In this document: one piece after another, positions 41,865 through 49,654 of the stretch | Position numbering within the stretch: the first letter of the stretch is position 1 | Layout of the letters: each line of letters starts with the position of its first letter | NCBI GenBank assembly: GCA_002317155.1 | Contig: DCIR01000058.1 | Coordinates: forward strand, 1 to 49,654 | Length of the DNA: 49,654 bases | Origin: Lachnospiraceae bacterium UBA1721 | Lineage (GTDB): Bacteria; Bacillota; Clostridia; Lachnospirales; Lachnospiraceae | Direction of reading: 5' to 3' | The notes under the pieces: generated by a model | Database searches by the model: none | The model's input: only the letters and a program-made list of their open reading frames with translations | Told to the model about the DNA's origin: nothing | Translations under genes and position numbers: made by a program

Positions 41865-43499
41865 ATGAGAGAAAGCATTGACAATAATTTGTTTGATTCA
41901 TTGGTTAATCGTAATTATGACTGGGTAATAGAAATGGAAACGGCCACAGGCAAGCTGAAGTTTCTTTATTCAAACGATAAAATGAGCGATAGTGGTATAG
42001 ATGCAGAGAATATCAGTACTTATGAGGAATTGATAAAAGTATTTAGGGATTATTATGTGGTCAACTATGAAAAGGAGGCCTATGATAAGTACACTGATCT
42101 CGAGAATGTTTATGCCATGCTTGAGAATGAGAATTGCTATATCAGAACAGTTCACATTAATGTCGGAGACGGTGTACGTACGGAATATATAAGAATCTCA
42201 AGAGTTGATGATGAAAGATTTCTTATTTGTCTGATTAATATAACTATGTTTCTTGATCATGACTGGATGACTGATGAGTATTCTCGTGCCGGATTTATCT
42301 CAAAAGCCGAAGAGATGATGAAGGACCCTAAGTACAGCAGCGGATATTCACTGGTATATACCAATGTTAAAGGATTCAAGGCAATTAACGACTTCCTGGG
42401 TACATACAGTGGAGACATGATTATATTTATGCTTAGGGATATTCTGCTTAGAGAGTTAAAGCCTGATTTGCTCGCAAGACTCGAGAGTGATCATTTTGTC
42501 ATGATTACCAAAACAGAGCTGCTTACTCCCGAGCTGTTTGAGAGAATATGTCCGCAGACATATATTGACGGTTCTAAGAGACTGCCGTTTGCAATCAGAT
42601 TCGGAATATATAATATTAAAAATCCCAATAGAACGATTCAGCATATGCTTGACAGAGCAAAGCTTGCAGAGAAATCTATCGGCAAAGAACATGTTGAGTC
42701 ATTTGCTGTATGCGATGATAAGTTAAGTACTGAATATAGTACCAGGCGTAAGCTTATATCTGAAGTTGATGCAGCACTTGCCAATAAAGAATTTAAAACG
42801 TTCTATCAGCCGGTTGTTGACGCCAAGACAGGAGAAATTGTCAGTGCGGAGGCTTTGGTCAGATGGATTCATCCGGAGCGAGGGATGGTTTCTCCCATAC
42901 AGTTTGTCCCTGCATTCGAGGAAGAAGGTCATATCAGTAAGATTGATAATTTTATGGTAGGTAATGTTATTGACTTCAATAAGAAGCGTATTGAGCAGGG
43001 TAAGAGAGTAGTTCCCTGTGCAGTTAATTTGTCTCGTGTTGATTTCTATGATACCAAGCTTCTTGATGAGACTATTCTACGCCTTGATGAGCGCAGTGAT
43101 ATGGGTGATTTAATCAAGTTTGAAATAACTGAGTCTGCATATGCGGTTCTTGAGGAAGATGCATATTTGTTCCTTGTAGAAATGAAGGCAATGGGTATAT
43201 CTTTATTGCTTGATGATTTCGGAAGCGGAATGTCATCGTTATCAACTATAGGTACATTTGCATTTGATGTTATTAAGCTGGACAAAGGATTCATATCGCA
43301 GATTGGCGTGAGTGAAAAGGCTGAAGCAATCATTAAGCACACTATTGGTCTGTCTCATGATATCGGTGCGAAAGTAGTTGCCGAGGGCGTGGAGACGGAA
43401 GAGCAGTTGGCATTTTTGAGAGAGGCTGACTGTGATATGATACAGGGCTATTATTTCTATAAGCCGATGTCTGAAGAAGAATTTGAAAAAATACTTTGA
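41865..43499 (+). CDS. PAS + degenerate GGDEF + EAL phosphodiesterase
   Basis: 544 residues from ATG 41865, favoured by AATGGGGGAACCGTA; an alternative ATG at 41841 overlaps the ABC stop as ATGA. N-terminal PAS-like sensor (about 1-135). The GGDEF domain is degenerate (LESDHF). The EAL domain has its key residues: AEALVRW (Glu329), VNLS, EITES, LDDFGSG, KLDKGF, AEGVET and QGYY, so it should hydrolyse c-di-GMP. It follows the ABC exporter pair without a gap, an unusual partner. A hairpin follows at 43515. Confidence 0.9.
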   Translation: MRESIDNNLFDSLVNRNYDWVIEMETATGKLKFLYSNDKMSDSGIDAENISTYEELIKVFRDYYVVNYEKEAYDKYTDLENVYAMLENENCYIRTVHINVGDGVRTEYIRISRVDDERFLICLINITMFLDHDWMTDEYSRAGFISKAEEMMKDPKYSSGYSLVYTNVKGFKAINDFLGTYSGDMIIFMLRDILLRELKPDLLARLESDHFVMITKTELLTPELFERICPQTYIDGSKRLPFAIRFGIYNIKNPNRTIQHMLDRAKLAEKSIGKEHVESFAVCDDKLSTEYSTRRKLISEVDAALANKEFKTFYQPVVDAKTGEIVSAEALVRWIHPERGMVSPIQFVPAFEEEGHISKIDNFMVGNVIDFNKKRIEQGKRVVPCAVNLSRVDFYDTKLLDETILRLDERSDMGDLIKFEITESAYAVLEEDAYLFLVEMKAMGISLLLDDFGSGMSSLSTIGTFAFDVIKLDKGFISQIGVSEKAEAIIKHTIGLSHDIGAKVVAEGVETEEQLAFLREADCDMIQGYYFYKPMSEEEFEKIL

Positions 43500-43514
43500 T
43501 ACAAAAATTATCCA

Positions 43515-43540
43515 AAAGCGGGACTAAATGGTTCCGCTTT
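43515..43540 (+). terminator. Probable terminator after GGDEF*-EAL gene
   Basis: AAAGCGGGAC (43515-43524) pairs with GTTCCGCTTT (43531-43540) with one G-U pair. The T-run is short. It ends five bases before the phosphoketolase -35 element. Confidence 0.55.
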
Positions 43541-43545
43541 AGTTA

Positions 43546-43575
43546 TTGACAAAAACTGATATGCTTTTGTAAGAT
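43546..43575 (+). promoter_or_regulatory. Promoter of phosphoketolase gene
   Basis: Perfect TTGACA (43546-43551), 18-base spacer, TAAGAT (43570-43575). The start near 43582 leaves a leader of about 218 bases before ATG 43800. Confidence 0.55.
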
Positions 43576-43581
43576 GTGTCA

Positions 43582-43799
43582 AAAAAGTGCTTGTAAGAGT
43601 AGAAATTTTACACAAAAAATTAGCAATATTTTGCTCTACTTCCTAATTTTTGCTATTTGTAAGTTTTGCGATTTACATTTTGAGATTACTTATATATATT
43701 ATGATTTGTTTTTAATCGGTCAAAAATTTGACGATTTCATTGTCGAAAAGTACCGATTTCAGTAACGTTTATTTATTAATTATCACGAGGAGAAAGCAC
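43582..43799 (+). promoter_or_regulatory. Long structured leader of phosphoketolase mRNA
   Basis: About 218 AT-rich bases without a credible ORF. Pairings seen: AAAAATTAG (43615-43623) with CTAATTTTT (43643-43651), enclosing AGCA/TGCT; and AATCGGT (43714-43720) with ACCGATT (43752-43758), enclosing GTCAAA/TTTGAC. It matches no riboswitch class I recognise. The gene's ribosome site (ACGAGGAGAAAGCAC) closes the leader. A regulatory role is inference. Confidence 0.4.
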
Positions 43800-46190
43800 A
43801 TGAGCGAAAACATCATTGTCGAGAAGGGCCCCATCACTGATGAGTACCTTTCAAAAATGGATGCATACTTCCGCGCTGCAAACTATCTTTCAGCTGCACA
43901 GTTGTATCTGCTTGAGAACCCTCTTCTTCGTCAGCCTCTTACTATGGATCAGGTTAAGAAGAAGATCGTTGGTCACTGGGGAACAGTTCCCGGACAGAAC
44001 TTTGTATACCTTCACCTGAACAGAGCAATCAAGAGATATGATCTTGATCTCATCCTTCTTTCAGGCCCCGGACACGGCGGAAACTTCTATATCTCTAACA
44101 CCTACCTTGAGGGAACCTATTCTGAGGTATATCCCAATGTAAGTGAGGATATGGATGGTCTTGCAAAGCTTTGCAAGCAGTTCTCATTCCCCGGCGGTGT
44201 ACCCAGCCACTGCGCACCTGAGACTCCCGGTTCTATCAACGAGGGTGGTGAGCTTGGTTATGGTATTGCACATGCTTTTGGTGCTGTATTTGATAACCCC
44301 GATCTTATCGCAGCTGTTACCGTAGGTGACGGTGAGGCAGAGACCGGACCTCTTGCTACTTCATGGCAGTCAAATAAGTTCCTCAATCCTATTGTTGATG
44401 GTGCAGTTCTTCCTATCATGCACCTCAATGGATATAAGATTTCTAACCCTACTATTTTCTCTCGTATGTCAAGAGAAGAGCTTGATGCATTCTTCAAGGG
44501 TAACGGATGGAAGCCTTACTATGTAGAAGGTGATGATCCGATGACCATGCACAAGCTTATGGCAGAGACTGTTGATACCGTAATCGAAGAGATTAAGGCA
44601 ATCCAGAAGAACGCTCGTGAGAATAACGATGCTACCAGACCTGTATGGCCTATGATCGTTCTTCGCACTCCTAAGGGATGGACCGGTCCTAAGTCAGTTG
44701 ACGGTGTTCCGATCGAGGGCAGCTTCCACGCTCACCAGGTTCCTATTACCATGGAGAAGCCTGAGCACCTTGATATCCTTAAGGCATGGCTCGAGAGCTA
44801 CAAGCCTGAGGAGCTCTTCACTGAGGACGGTAAGCTTATTCCTGAACTTAAGGCTCTTGCTCCTACCGGCAACAGCCGTATCGGTGCTAACCCTCATGCA
44901 AACGGTGGACTTCTCCTTAGAGAGCTTCGTCGTCCTGATTTCAGAGATTATGCATTCGATGTACAGTATCCCGGTGCTAAGGAAGGCCAGGATATGATCG
45001 AGCTTGGTAAGTTCGTTCGTGACGTATTCAAGCTTAACGCTGAATCAAAGAACTTCCGTATTTTTGGACCCGATGAGACTATGTCTAACCGTCTTGGTGC
45101 TGCATTCGAAGAGACCAACAGAGCTTGGAACGCAGGCATCATCGAGCAGGACGAGTTCCTTGCTCAGGATGGACGTGTTATGGACGGTATGCTTTCAGAG
45201 CATATGTGCGAAGGTTGGTTAGAGGGTTACCTCCTTACCGGTCGTCATGGCTTCTTCGCAAGCTACGAAGCATTCCTTCGTATCATCGACTCAATGGCAG
45301 CACAGCATGCTAAGTGGCTTAAGGTTTGCAGTCAGCTTCCTTGGAGACAGCCTATCGCATCTCTTAACCTTATCATGGCTTCAACTGTATGGCAGCAGGA
45401 CCACAACGGATTCACTCACCAGGATCCCGGATTTATGGATCACATCGCTAATAAGAAGGCAGACGTTGTACGCCTGTATCTTCCCCCCGATGCTAACTGC
45501 CTCCTTTCTTGCTTCGACCACTGCATTAGCAGCAGAAATTACGTTAACGTAATCGTTGCTTCTAAGCATCCCAGACCTCAGTGGCTTACCATGGAGCAGG
45601 CTGTAAAGCACTGCACACAGGGTATCTCAATTTGGGAGTGGGCTTCAAATGACGCAGGTCAGGAGCCTGACATCGTATTCGCTTGCGCAGGTGAGACACC
45701 TACCCTTGAGGCTCTTGCAGCAGTTTCAATTCTCCACGAGGAGATTCCTGAACTCAAGATTCGTTTCATCAACGTAGTAGACCTCTTCAAGCTTCAGCCT
45801 AACAGCGAGCATCCTCATGGTCTTACCGATGCTGAGTACGATATGCTCTTCACAACTAATAAGCCTGTAATTTTCAACTTCCATGGATATGCTTCACTTG
45901 TTCATGAGCTTACTTACAGACGTCACAATAACAGACTTATGCACGTTCGCGGATACAAGGAAGAGGGTACCATTACTACTCCTTTCGACGTACGTGTACA
46001 GAACGATGTAGACCGTTTCCACCTTGTTCAGACCGCTCTCAAGTATCTGCCTGATCTTGGTAACAGAGGCGCTTACCTCTACCAGAAGATGAGCGATAAG
46101 CTCGTTGAGCACAAGCAGTATATCCACGAGGTAGGTATGGACCTTCCTGAGATTGCTAACTGGAAGTGGAAGAACATCTCTGAGAACTAA
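43800..46190 (+). CDS. xfp: Xylulose-5-phosphate/fructose-6-phosphate phosphoketolase
   Basis: 796 residues, the usual length, from ATG 43800 after ACGAGGAGAAAGCAC. It cleaves xylulose-5-phosphate (often also fructose-6-phosphate) with phosphate to acetyl phosphate and a triose or tetrose phosphate, using TPP. Seen: VGHWGTVPGQNFVYLHLNRA-like start, GPGHGG, SHCAPETPGSINEGGELGY, the TPP motif GDGEAETGP, WQQDHNGFTHQDPG, PPDANCLL. Codons are strongly biased to CTT/CTC, TTC, AAG and ACC, far more than neighbours, implying very high expression. It would take pentose released by the xylosidases upstream. Monocistronic, with a terminator at 46247. Confidence 0.97.
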   Translation: MSENIIVEKGPITDEYLSKMDAYFRAANYLSAAQLYLLENPLLRQPLTMDQVKKKIVGHWGTVPGQNFVYLHLNRAIKRYDLDLILLSGPGHGGNFYISNTYLEGTYSEVYPNVSEDMDGLAKLCKQFSFPGGVPSHCAPETPGSINEGGELGYGIAHAFGAVFDNPDLIAAVTVGDGEAETGPLATSWQSNKFLNPIVDGAVLPIMHLNGYKISNPTIFSRMSREELDAFFKGNGWKPYYVEGDDPMTMHKLMAETVDTVIEEIKAIQKNARENNDATRPVWPMIVLRTPKGWTGPKSVDGVPIEGSFHAHQVPITMEKPEHLDILKAWLESYKPEELFTEDGKLIPELKALAPTGNSRIGANPHANGGLLLRELRRPDFRDYAFDVQYPGAKEGQDMIELGKFVRDVFKLNAESKNFRIFGPDETMSNRLGAAFEETNRAWNAGIIEQDEFLAQDGRVMDGMLSEHMCEGWLEGYLLTGRHGFFASYEAFLRIIDSMAAQHAKWLKVCSQLPWRQPIASLNLIMASTVWQQDHNGFTHQDPGFMDHIANKKADVVRLYLPPDANCLLSCFDHCISSRNYVNVIVASKHPRPQWLTMEQAVKHCTQGISIWEWASNDAGQEPDIVFACAGETPTLEALAAVSILHEEIPELKIRFINVVDLFKLQPNSEHPHGLTDAEYDMLFTTNKPVIFNFHGYASLVHELTYRRHNNRLMHVRGYKEEGTITTPFDVRVQNDVDRFHLVQTALKYLPDLGNRGAYLYQKMSDKLVEHKQYIHEVGMDLPEIANWKWKNISEN

Positions 46191-46246
46191 TTAGCAATAA
46201 ATAAACATAAAAGAATTTTCTCATAAAAATTTATTTATAGTTTTAC

Positions 46247-46281
46247 GTACACCGGCGTTTTTTGCGCCGGTGTACTTTTTT
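46247..46281 (+). terminator. Strong terminator after phosphoketolase
   Basis: GTACACCGGCG (46247-46257) pairs perfectly with CGCCGGTGTAC (46265-46275), 11 GC-rich pairs, followed by six T. Confidence 0.92.
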
Positions 46282-46474
46282 ATGCAACAGGATATTTCTC
46301 CGGGTTTCCTGTTATATAAAATATTCCGCTATGGATGTGCATAAAGAGTCAAACGAAATCTAAGAGCGAAATAAGAGTATTTAATTCGCGCAATAGACCA
46401 TTTATGTTGTGGCTAGACCGTGATATTATCGAATTAGATTTTGAAAATGCATTTACTGAAGAGGGGGTAAATAT

Positions 46475-48610
46475 ATGAAATCTAAAAGTATTAAGCAGAT
46501 TCTGAGTATTGTCTTGTGTACGGCGATGGTTTCAGGCCTTGTTGGATGCGGAAATGTGTCCACGGATGATGACGCTAGTAATGATGCTGTTGGGGAAGAA
46601 ACTAATATTGATAATGAGACTGAGACAGACACTGATATAGACGGAGGTGGAGGTACAAGCACCGGTGGTAACACAGGGGCGGGTACATCGACCTCCGTTA
46701 GTATTGTAGAAAAAGTAGCTGTTGATGATTTTTATGATTATGTCAATGAAGACTGGATGAATGCTAATCAGCTTGATCCCTGTGAGGTTTATACTGACAG
46801 AAATGATGATGCAAATCATCTTGTTTGGGACAGAATAGAGGCTATGCTGTCAGACGCTGATCCGGAGGATTTTTCTCCTGATGATCCAATGTACAAGATG
46901 GTCTCATATTATGATCAGTTTACCGATGTACAGCAGAGAGATGAAATCTCTATGAATACCATTAAGTCTATGGTTGACACGGTTAGAAATGTCAGTAATA
47001 TGAGTCAGCTTCAGAGCCTTATGGAAGATGAGACATATTCTCTGTTTAATAATGTAGTAAAAATAGACTATGATCAGGATTATGCCGCAGACTATGTTCC
47101 GTATGTTTATCCTGAACCTTTGATGGGCTTTTATTATGATATTAGTGATGAAAATCGTGAACTGATGGTTGAGGCAATCGCCAAGGAATTTGTGATTCTC
47201 GGATATTCAGAAGCAGAAGCGCAAAAAATAGCACAGAATGCCAGCGAATTCGATTTAAGAATTCATGACTACTATAATAATGCAGAAGGTTATTTTCTTG
47301 GTTATGGTAATGATAATGAAGGCTGGAATAATACAGACTGGAAGGATGTAGATTGCACTATAGATATTCAGAGTATTCTTATTGCTAATAATTATGAGAT
47401 TACCAATAAGTTTAGCGCAAATTATTGTGAGTTTATTGCTGTGGATGCGTATCTTGACTGGCTCAACGAAAATGTCAACAGCAGTACTATTGAAATGGTA
47501 ACTGATTATTATGCGGTAAATCTTGTAGATATGCTTGCGATTTGCGGATCAAATGAGCTGATTGCCGCCTGCTCGGATGTTACGGGCAGAATGGCCGGAG
47601 GAGAAGAATTTACAGCTGATGATATGGATCCGTACAGTGAACCGGTAGTTCAGGCTCTTTATTTCGACAGAGGTGCAGTGGCGGCTTATTACGCATCACA
47701 TTATATTACCGACGAACAAAAAGAAACTACCAAGGATATTGTAGCTGAAGTAATAGATGGTTTTGTAGAGATTATAGACGAAGTAGATTGGCTCAATACA
47801 GTTCAGAAGGAAAGACTTAAGGCCAGAACCAAGATGACCACACTTATGATTGGCTGTTATGAGGATTACAATCATCTTGAAGATATGGAAGTCTGCGAGA
47901 ATTTGATCGATACATGTATATCACTGCTTAAGAGCAATCGCAGATTTAATCAGAGAATTCTTGTTAAGGAAAATATATATACAATAACTGATTTTAATTT
48001 ATACAGTTCAAATGCATGCTATTACGCCAACAGTAATACAGTACTCATTACAGCCGGATTTTATGCAGATGATTATCTTTGGAACGAAGCTTCCTATGAT
48101 GAATTGATGGCTATGTTTGGCACAGTTATCGCACATGAACTTGGACATGCATATGATCCTTCAAATGTAGCTTACAGAAATAACGGTGAATACGACGATA
48201 GATGGGATGATTACTGGGAGTATTATTATCAGGCAGTAGATAAAATATATTACTATTACAACGGAATGCAGACAGATTTCGGCAATGTAGTTGATGGTAG
48301 TATGGTGTATAGAGAATCATTTGCGGACATTATATCGATGGATGCAGTTATGAGAGTACTTGAGAAGCATGATAATGTTGATTATCCTCTTTTCTTTACT
48401 TCATATGCGCAGAGCTGGGGAATCGTAATGCGTCCTGAATTTGAATTGCTTTCACTTACCCAGGATACACATGTTACCAATAAAGAAAGAGTTAACGGTG
48501 TTCTTGCTCAGTGTGACAAGTTCTATGAGTACTTTGATCTTAATACAAACAGTAAGTTCTACCTGGATGAGGCAGATAGAATTGTCGTGTTTGAGTATGT
48601 AGAGGAGTAA
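46475..48610 (+). CDS. M13-family metallopeptidase lipoprotein
   Basis: 711 residues, ATG 46475 with GAAGAGGGGGTAAATAT upstream. Lipoprotein signal with lipobox LVGC (Cys25), then an acidic and Gly/Thr-rich linker (about 28-70) that spaces the enzyme from the membrane. The neprilysin/PepO-type catalytic domain has the zinc motif HELGH (554-558), with Glu614 and Asp618 in ESFADIISMD as third ligand region, and NDDANHLVWDRIE-like N-lobe. It probably cleaves oligopeptides at the cell surface. Single gene between the phosphoketolase terminator and a membrane protein. Confidence 0.9.
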   Translation: MKSKSIKQILSIVLCTAMVSGLVGCGNVSTDDDASNDAVGEETNIDNETETDTDIDGGGGTSTGGNTGAGTSTSVSIVEKVAVDDFYDYVNEDWMNANQLDPCEVYTDRNDDANHLVWDRIEAMLSDADPEDFSPDDPMYKMVSYYDQFTDVQQRDEISMNTIKSMVDTVRNVSNMSQLQSLMEDETYSLFNNVVKIDYDQDYAADYVPYVYPEPLMGFYYDISDENRELMVEAIAKEFVILGYSEAEAQKIAQNASEFDLRIHDYYNNAEGYFLGYGNDNEGWNNTDWKDVDCTIDIQSILIANNYEITNKFSANYCEFIAVDAYLDWLNENVNSSTIEMVTDYYAVNLVDMLAICGSNELIAACSDVTGRMAGGEEFTADDMDPYSEPVVQALYFDRGAVAAYYASHYITDEQKETTKDIVAEVIDGFVEIIDEVDWLNTVQKERLKARTKMTTLMIGCYEDYNHLEDMEVCENLIDTCISLLKSNRRFNQRILVKENIYTITDFNLYSSNACYYANSNTVLITAGFYADDYLWNEASYDELMAMFGTVIAHELGHAYDPSNVAYRNNGEYDDRWDDYWEYYYQAVDKIYYYYNGMQTDFGNVVDGSMVYRESFADIISMDAVMRVLEKHDNVDYPLFFTSYAQSWGIVMRPEFELLSLTQDTHVTNKERVNGVLAQCDKFYEYFDLNTNSKFYLDEADRIVVFEYVEE

Positions 48611-48697
48611 CTTCTTGCATAAGAATATTAGGGGAATGAGTTTTGTAGATAATTTTTGTAAATAAGTTTTAGCAGATAAGATATTGGGGGATATTTT

Positions 48698-49495
48698 ATG
48701 AGTAAAAAAATCAGTAAAGTATTTGGAATAATACTAATGGTATTTGCAATAATTCTTACTTTGGTAGGAATCTGTGGCTTGGCGTTTATTATCATTCCAA
48801 AGCTTGGAAGAACATATTATCCGCTTGATTATATAATGGCGGCGGTAGGTGTGGTTGCTCTTATACTTGGAGTGTGGTTGATTAGTATCTGGTGCTTAAA
48901 GTTTTCAAAGGGTAAGAATCTGATCGGACTGGTTGTGGCAGGCGTTTTATTGTTCGCAGCATATATCGTTATAAGATTCCCGTTAAATAATATGCAGGAT
49001 TCGTTTATAGAAGAGCGTAAAGGTTTTCACCAGGTTAAAGAGATTACATATAAAGTATACGGAATGGAGTATACAATTCCTGCAGGATGGACTAAGGATC
49101 CTTTGACAACAGGTGACGTATGGGAGGAGAGGCTTCATTTCCCGTTTACCCGCATGGATATGGAACAGGGTAACTTCCTTGTGTATGGTGTAGACTGCGA
49201 GTTTACAGATAATGATTACACCGGAGATTACAGTAGTTTCCTTAAGTTCTGGTATGGTGATTTTCAGAATTATACTATTATTGATACTAAGTACATCAGA
49301 AATGAAAAGTATGATATCGCAGCCCTTGTTCAGGAAAATACAGCAGTTTATGATGGACAGCTGTATCATGACCTAAATTATGTTGTAGAGGACCGAGTAA
49401 ATAATAAGCTGTATTTGATTGAATACAGAAAGTGGGATTTCCTAACTGCAGAGGATTATGCTAATTTTGAAGTCATAATTGATAAGCTTCAGTAA
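48698..49495 (+). CDS. Membrane protein with three N-terminal helices, unknown function
   Basis: 265 residues, ATG 48698 behind TTGGGGGATATTTT. Three hydrophobic helices lie at about residues 8-32, 44-67 and 74-93. A C-terminal soluble domain (about 100-265) contains YTIPAGWTKDPLTTGDVWEERLHFPF and ends in a hydrophilic segment. No family recognised. It follows the M13 gene by 87 bases and may share its transcript. Confidence 0.75.
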   Translation: MSKKISKVFGIILMVFAIILTLVGICGLAFIIIPKLGRTYYPLDYIMAAVGVVALILGVWLISIWCLKFSKGKNLIGLVVAGVLLFAAYIVIRFPLNNMQDSFIEERKGFHQVKEITYKVYGMEYTIPAGWTKDPLTTGDVWEERLHFPFTRMDMEQGNFLVYGVDCEFTDNDYTGDYSSFLKFWYGDFQNYTIIDTKYIRNEKYDIAALVQENTAVYDGQLYHDLNYVVEDRVNNKLYLIEYRKWDFLTAEDYANFEVIIDKLQ

Positions 49496-49538
49496 TTGAT
49501 GTGAAAAAGATATATTTGCTGTTAAGAACAGTAGAATT

Positions 49539-49580
49539 AAGAATCCGTTCCATGCTGATGTGGAGCGGATTCTTTTGTTG
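49539..49580. terminator. Terminator after membrane protein gene
   Basis: AAGAATCCG (49539-49547) pairs with CGGATTCTT (49566-49574), with an inner TCC/GGA pairing, followed by TTGTTG. It lies between the membrane protein gene and a probable minus-strand gene end. Confidence 0.75.
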
Positions 49581-49585
49581 TGCAA

Positions 49586-49654
49586 TTAATTGAGAGCGAG
49601 TAAGACGAAAACATAAGGGGCAAGTCGCCAGCATTCTCTGCCGCTCATGGTCGC
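49586..49654 (-). CDS. 3' end of a minus-strand gene, truncated by window end
   Basis: Read on the minus strand from the window end, a frame is open for 22 codons to TAA (complement of TTA 49586-49588). The last residues include LAPYVFVLLALN, which resembles the C-terminal strand of some alpha-amylase-type or other carbohydrate-active enzymes, but this is too short to assign. It is GC-richer than the surroundings and its stop is followed closely by the hairpin at 49539-49574. Confidence 0.4.
   Translation of the reverse strand, partial: ATMSGRECWRLAPYVFVLLALN

Noticed and set aside
43574..43765. Short ORF in the phosphoketolase leader
   Set aside because: No ribosome site, runs into the structured region and coding start, and its composition reflects AT-rich leader sequence.

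Overview
The window looks like chromosome of a low-GC Firmicute in the Lachnospiraceae, most like Butyrivibrio or Pseudobutyrivibrio. This is inferred from the roughly 40% GC, strong AGGAGG-type ribosome sites, many cytoplasmic glycosidases, abundant c-di-GMP proteins, a phosphoketolase and a FliB-type methylase. I see no rRNA, tRNA, CRISPR array, transposase or phage gene.

Layout. 1-1113: 3' part of a GGDEF protein whose C-terminal domain is cut off by an in-frame TGA. 1191-3030: an AlkZ-related protein, two tiny unknown ORFs set among a tandem repeat and several palindromes, and a small XRE regulator. 3148-8327: a same-strand run of GH2, SGNH hydrolase, metallo-beta-lactamase-fold protein and CE1-like esterase. 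8418-10894 (minus): a small membrane protein and a 7TM-type hybrid histidine kinase. 11161-17954: a xylo-oligosaccharide block with GH120 beta-xylosidase, an AraC regulator (minus), GH31 alpha-xylosidase, sugar O-acetyltransferase and GH43. 18133-20353: a lipoprotein and an EamA transporter. 20401-23557: promoter, TPP riboswitch, terminator, then thiE-thiD-thiC. 23773-26148 (minus): a second hybrid kinase. 26419-34443: a LacI-like sensor fused to GGDEF*/EAL, a GNAT, a glycerol-1-phosphate dehydrogenase-like enzyme, FliB, and a LacI-like sensor fused to HD-GYP. 34563-36770 (minus): GH3. 37025-38175: an AIM24 protein and a PNPOx-like flavoprotein. 38301-43499: a heterodimeric ABC exporter followed by PAS-GGDEF*-EAL. 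43800-46190: phosphoketolase behind a long leader. 46475-49495: an M13 metallopeptidase lipoprotein and a membrane protein. 49586-end (minus): a probable gene 3' end.

How it fits together. None of the glycosidases or esterases carries a signal peptide, so imported, partly acetylated hemicellulose oligosaccharides are probably trimmed in the cytoplasm by GH120, GH31, GH43, GH3, GH2 and esterases. The resulting pentose could feed phosphoketolase. No sugar importer is present, so uptake must be encoded elsewhere.

The least ordinary features are a pair of soluble LacI-type binding domains without DNA-binding heads, fused instead to two different c-di-GMP phosphodiesterases (EAL and HD-GYP); paired AraC-type direct repeats next to an apparently leaderless araC promoter; a long structured leader before phosphoketolase; and the repeat-rich tiny-ORF region at 2.0-2.6 kb. 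Nothing here is proven to be a new system; the sugar-sensing c-di-GMP pair is the best candidate.
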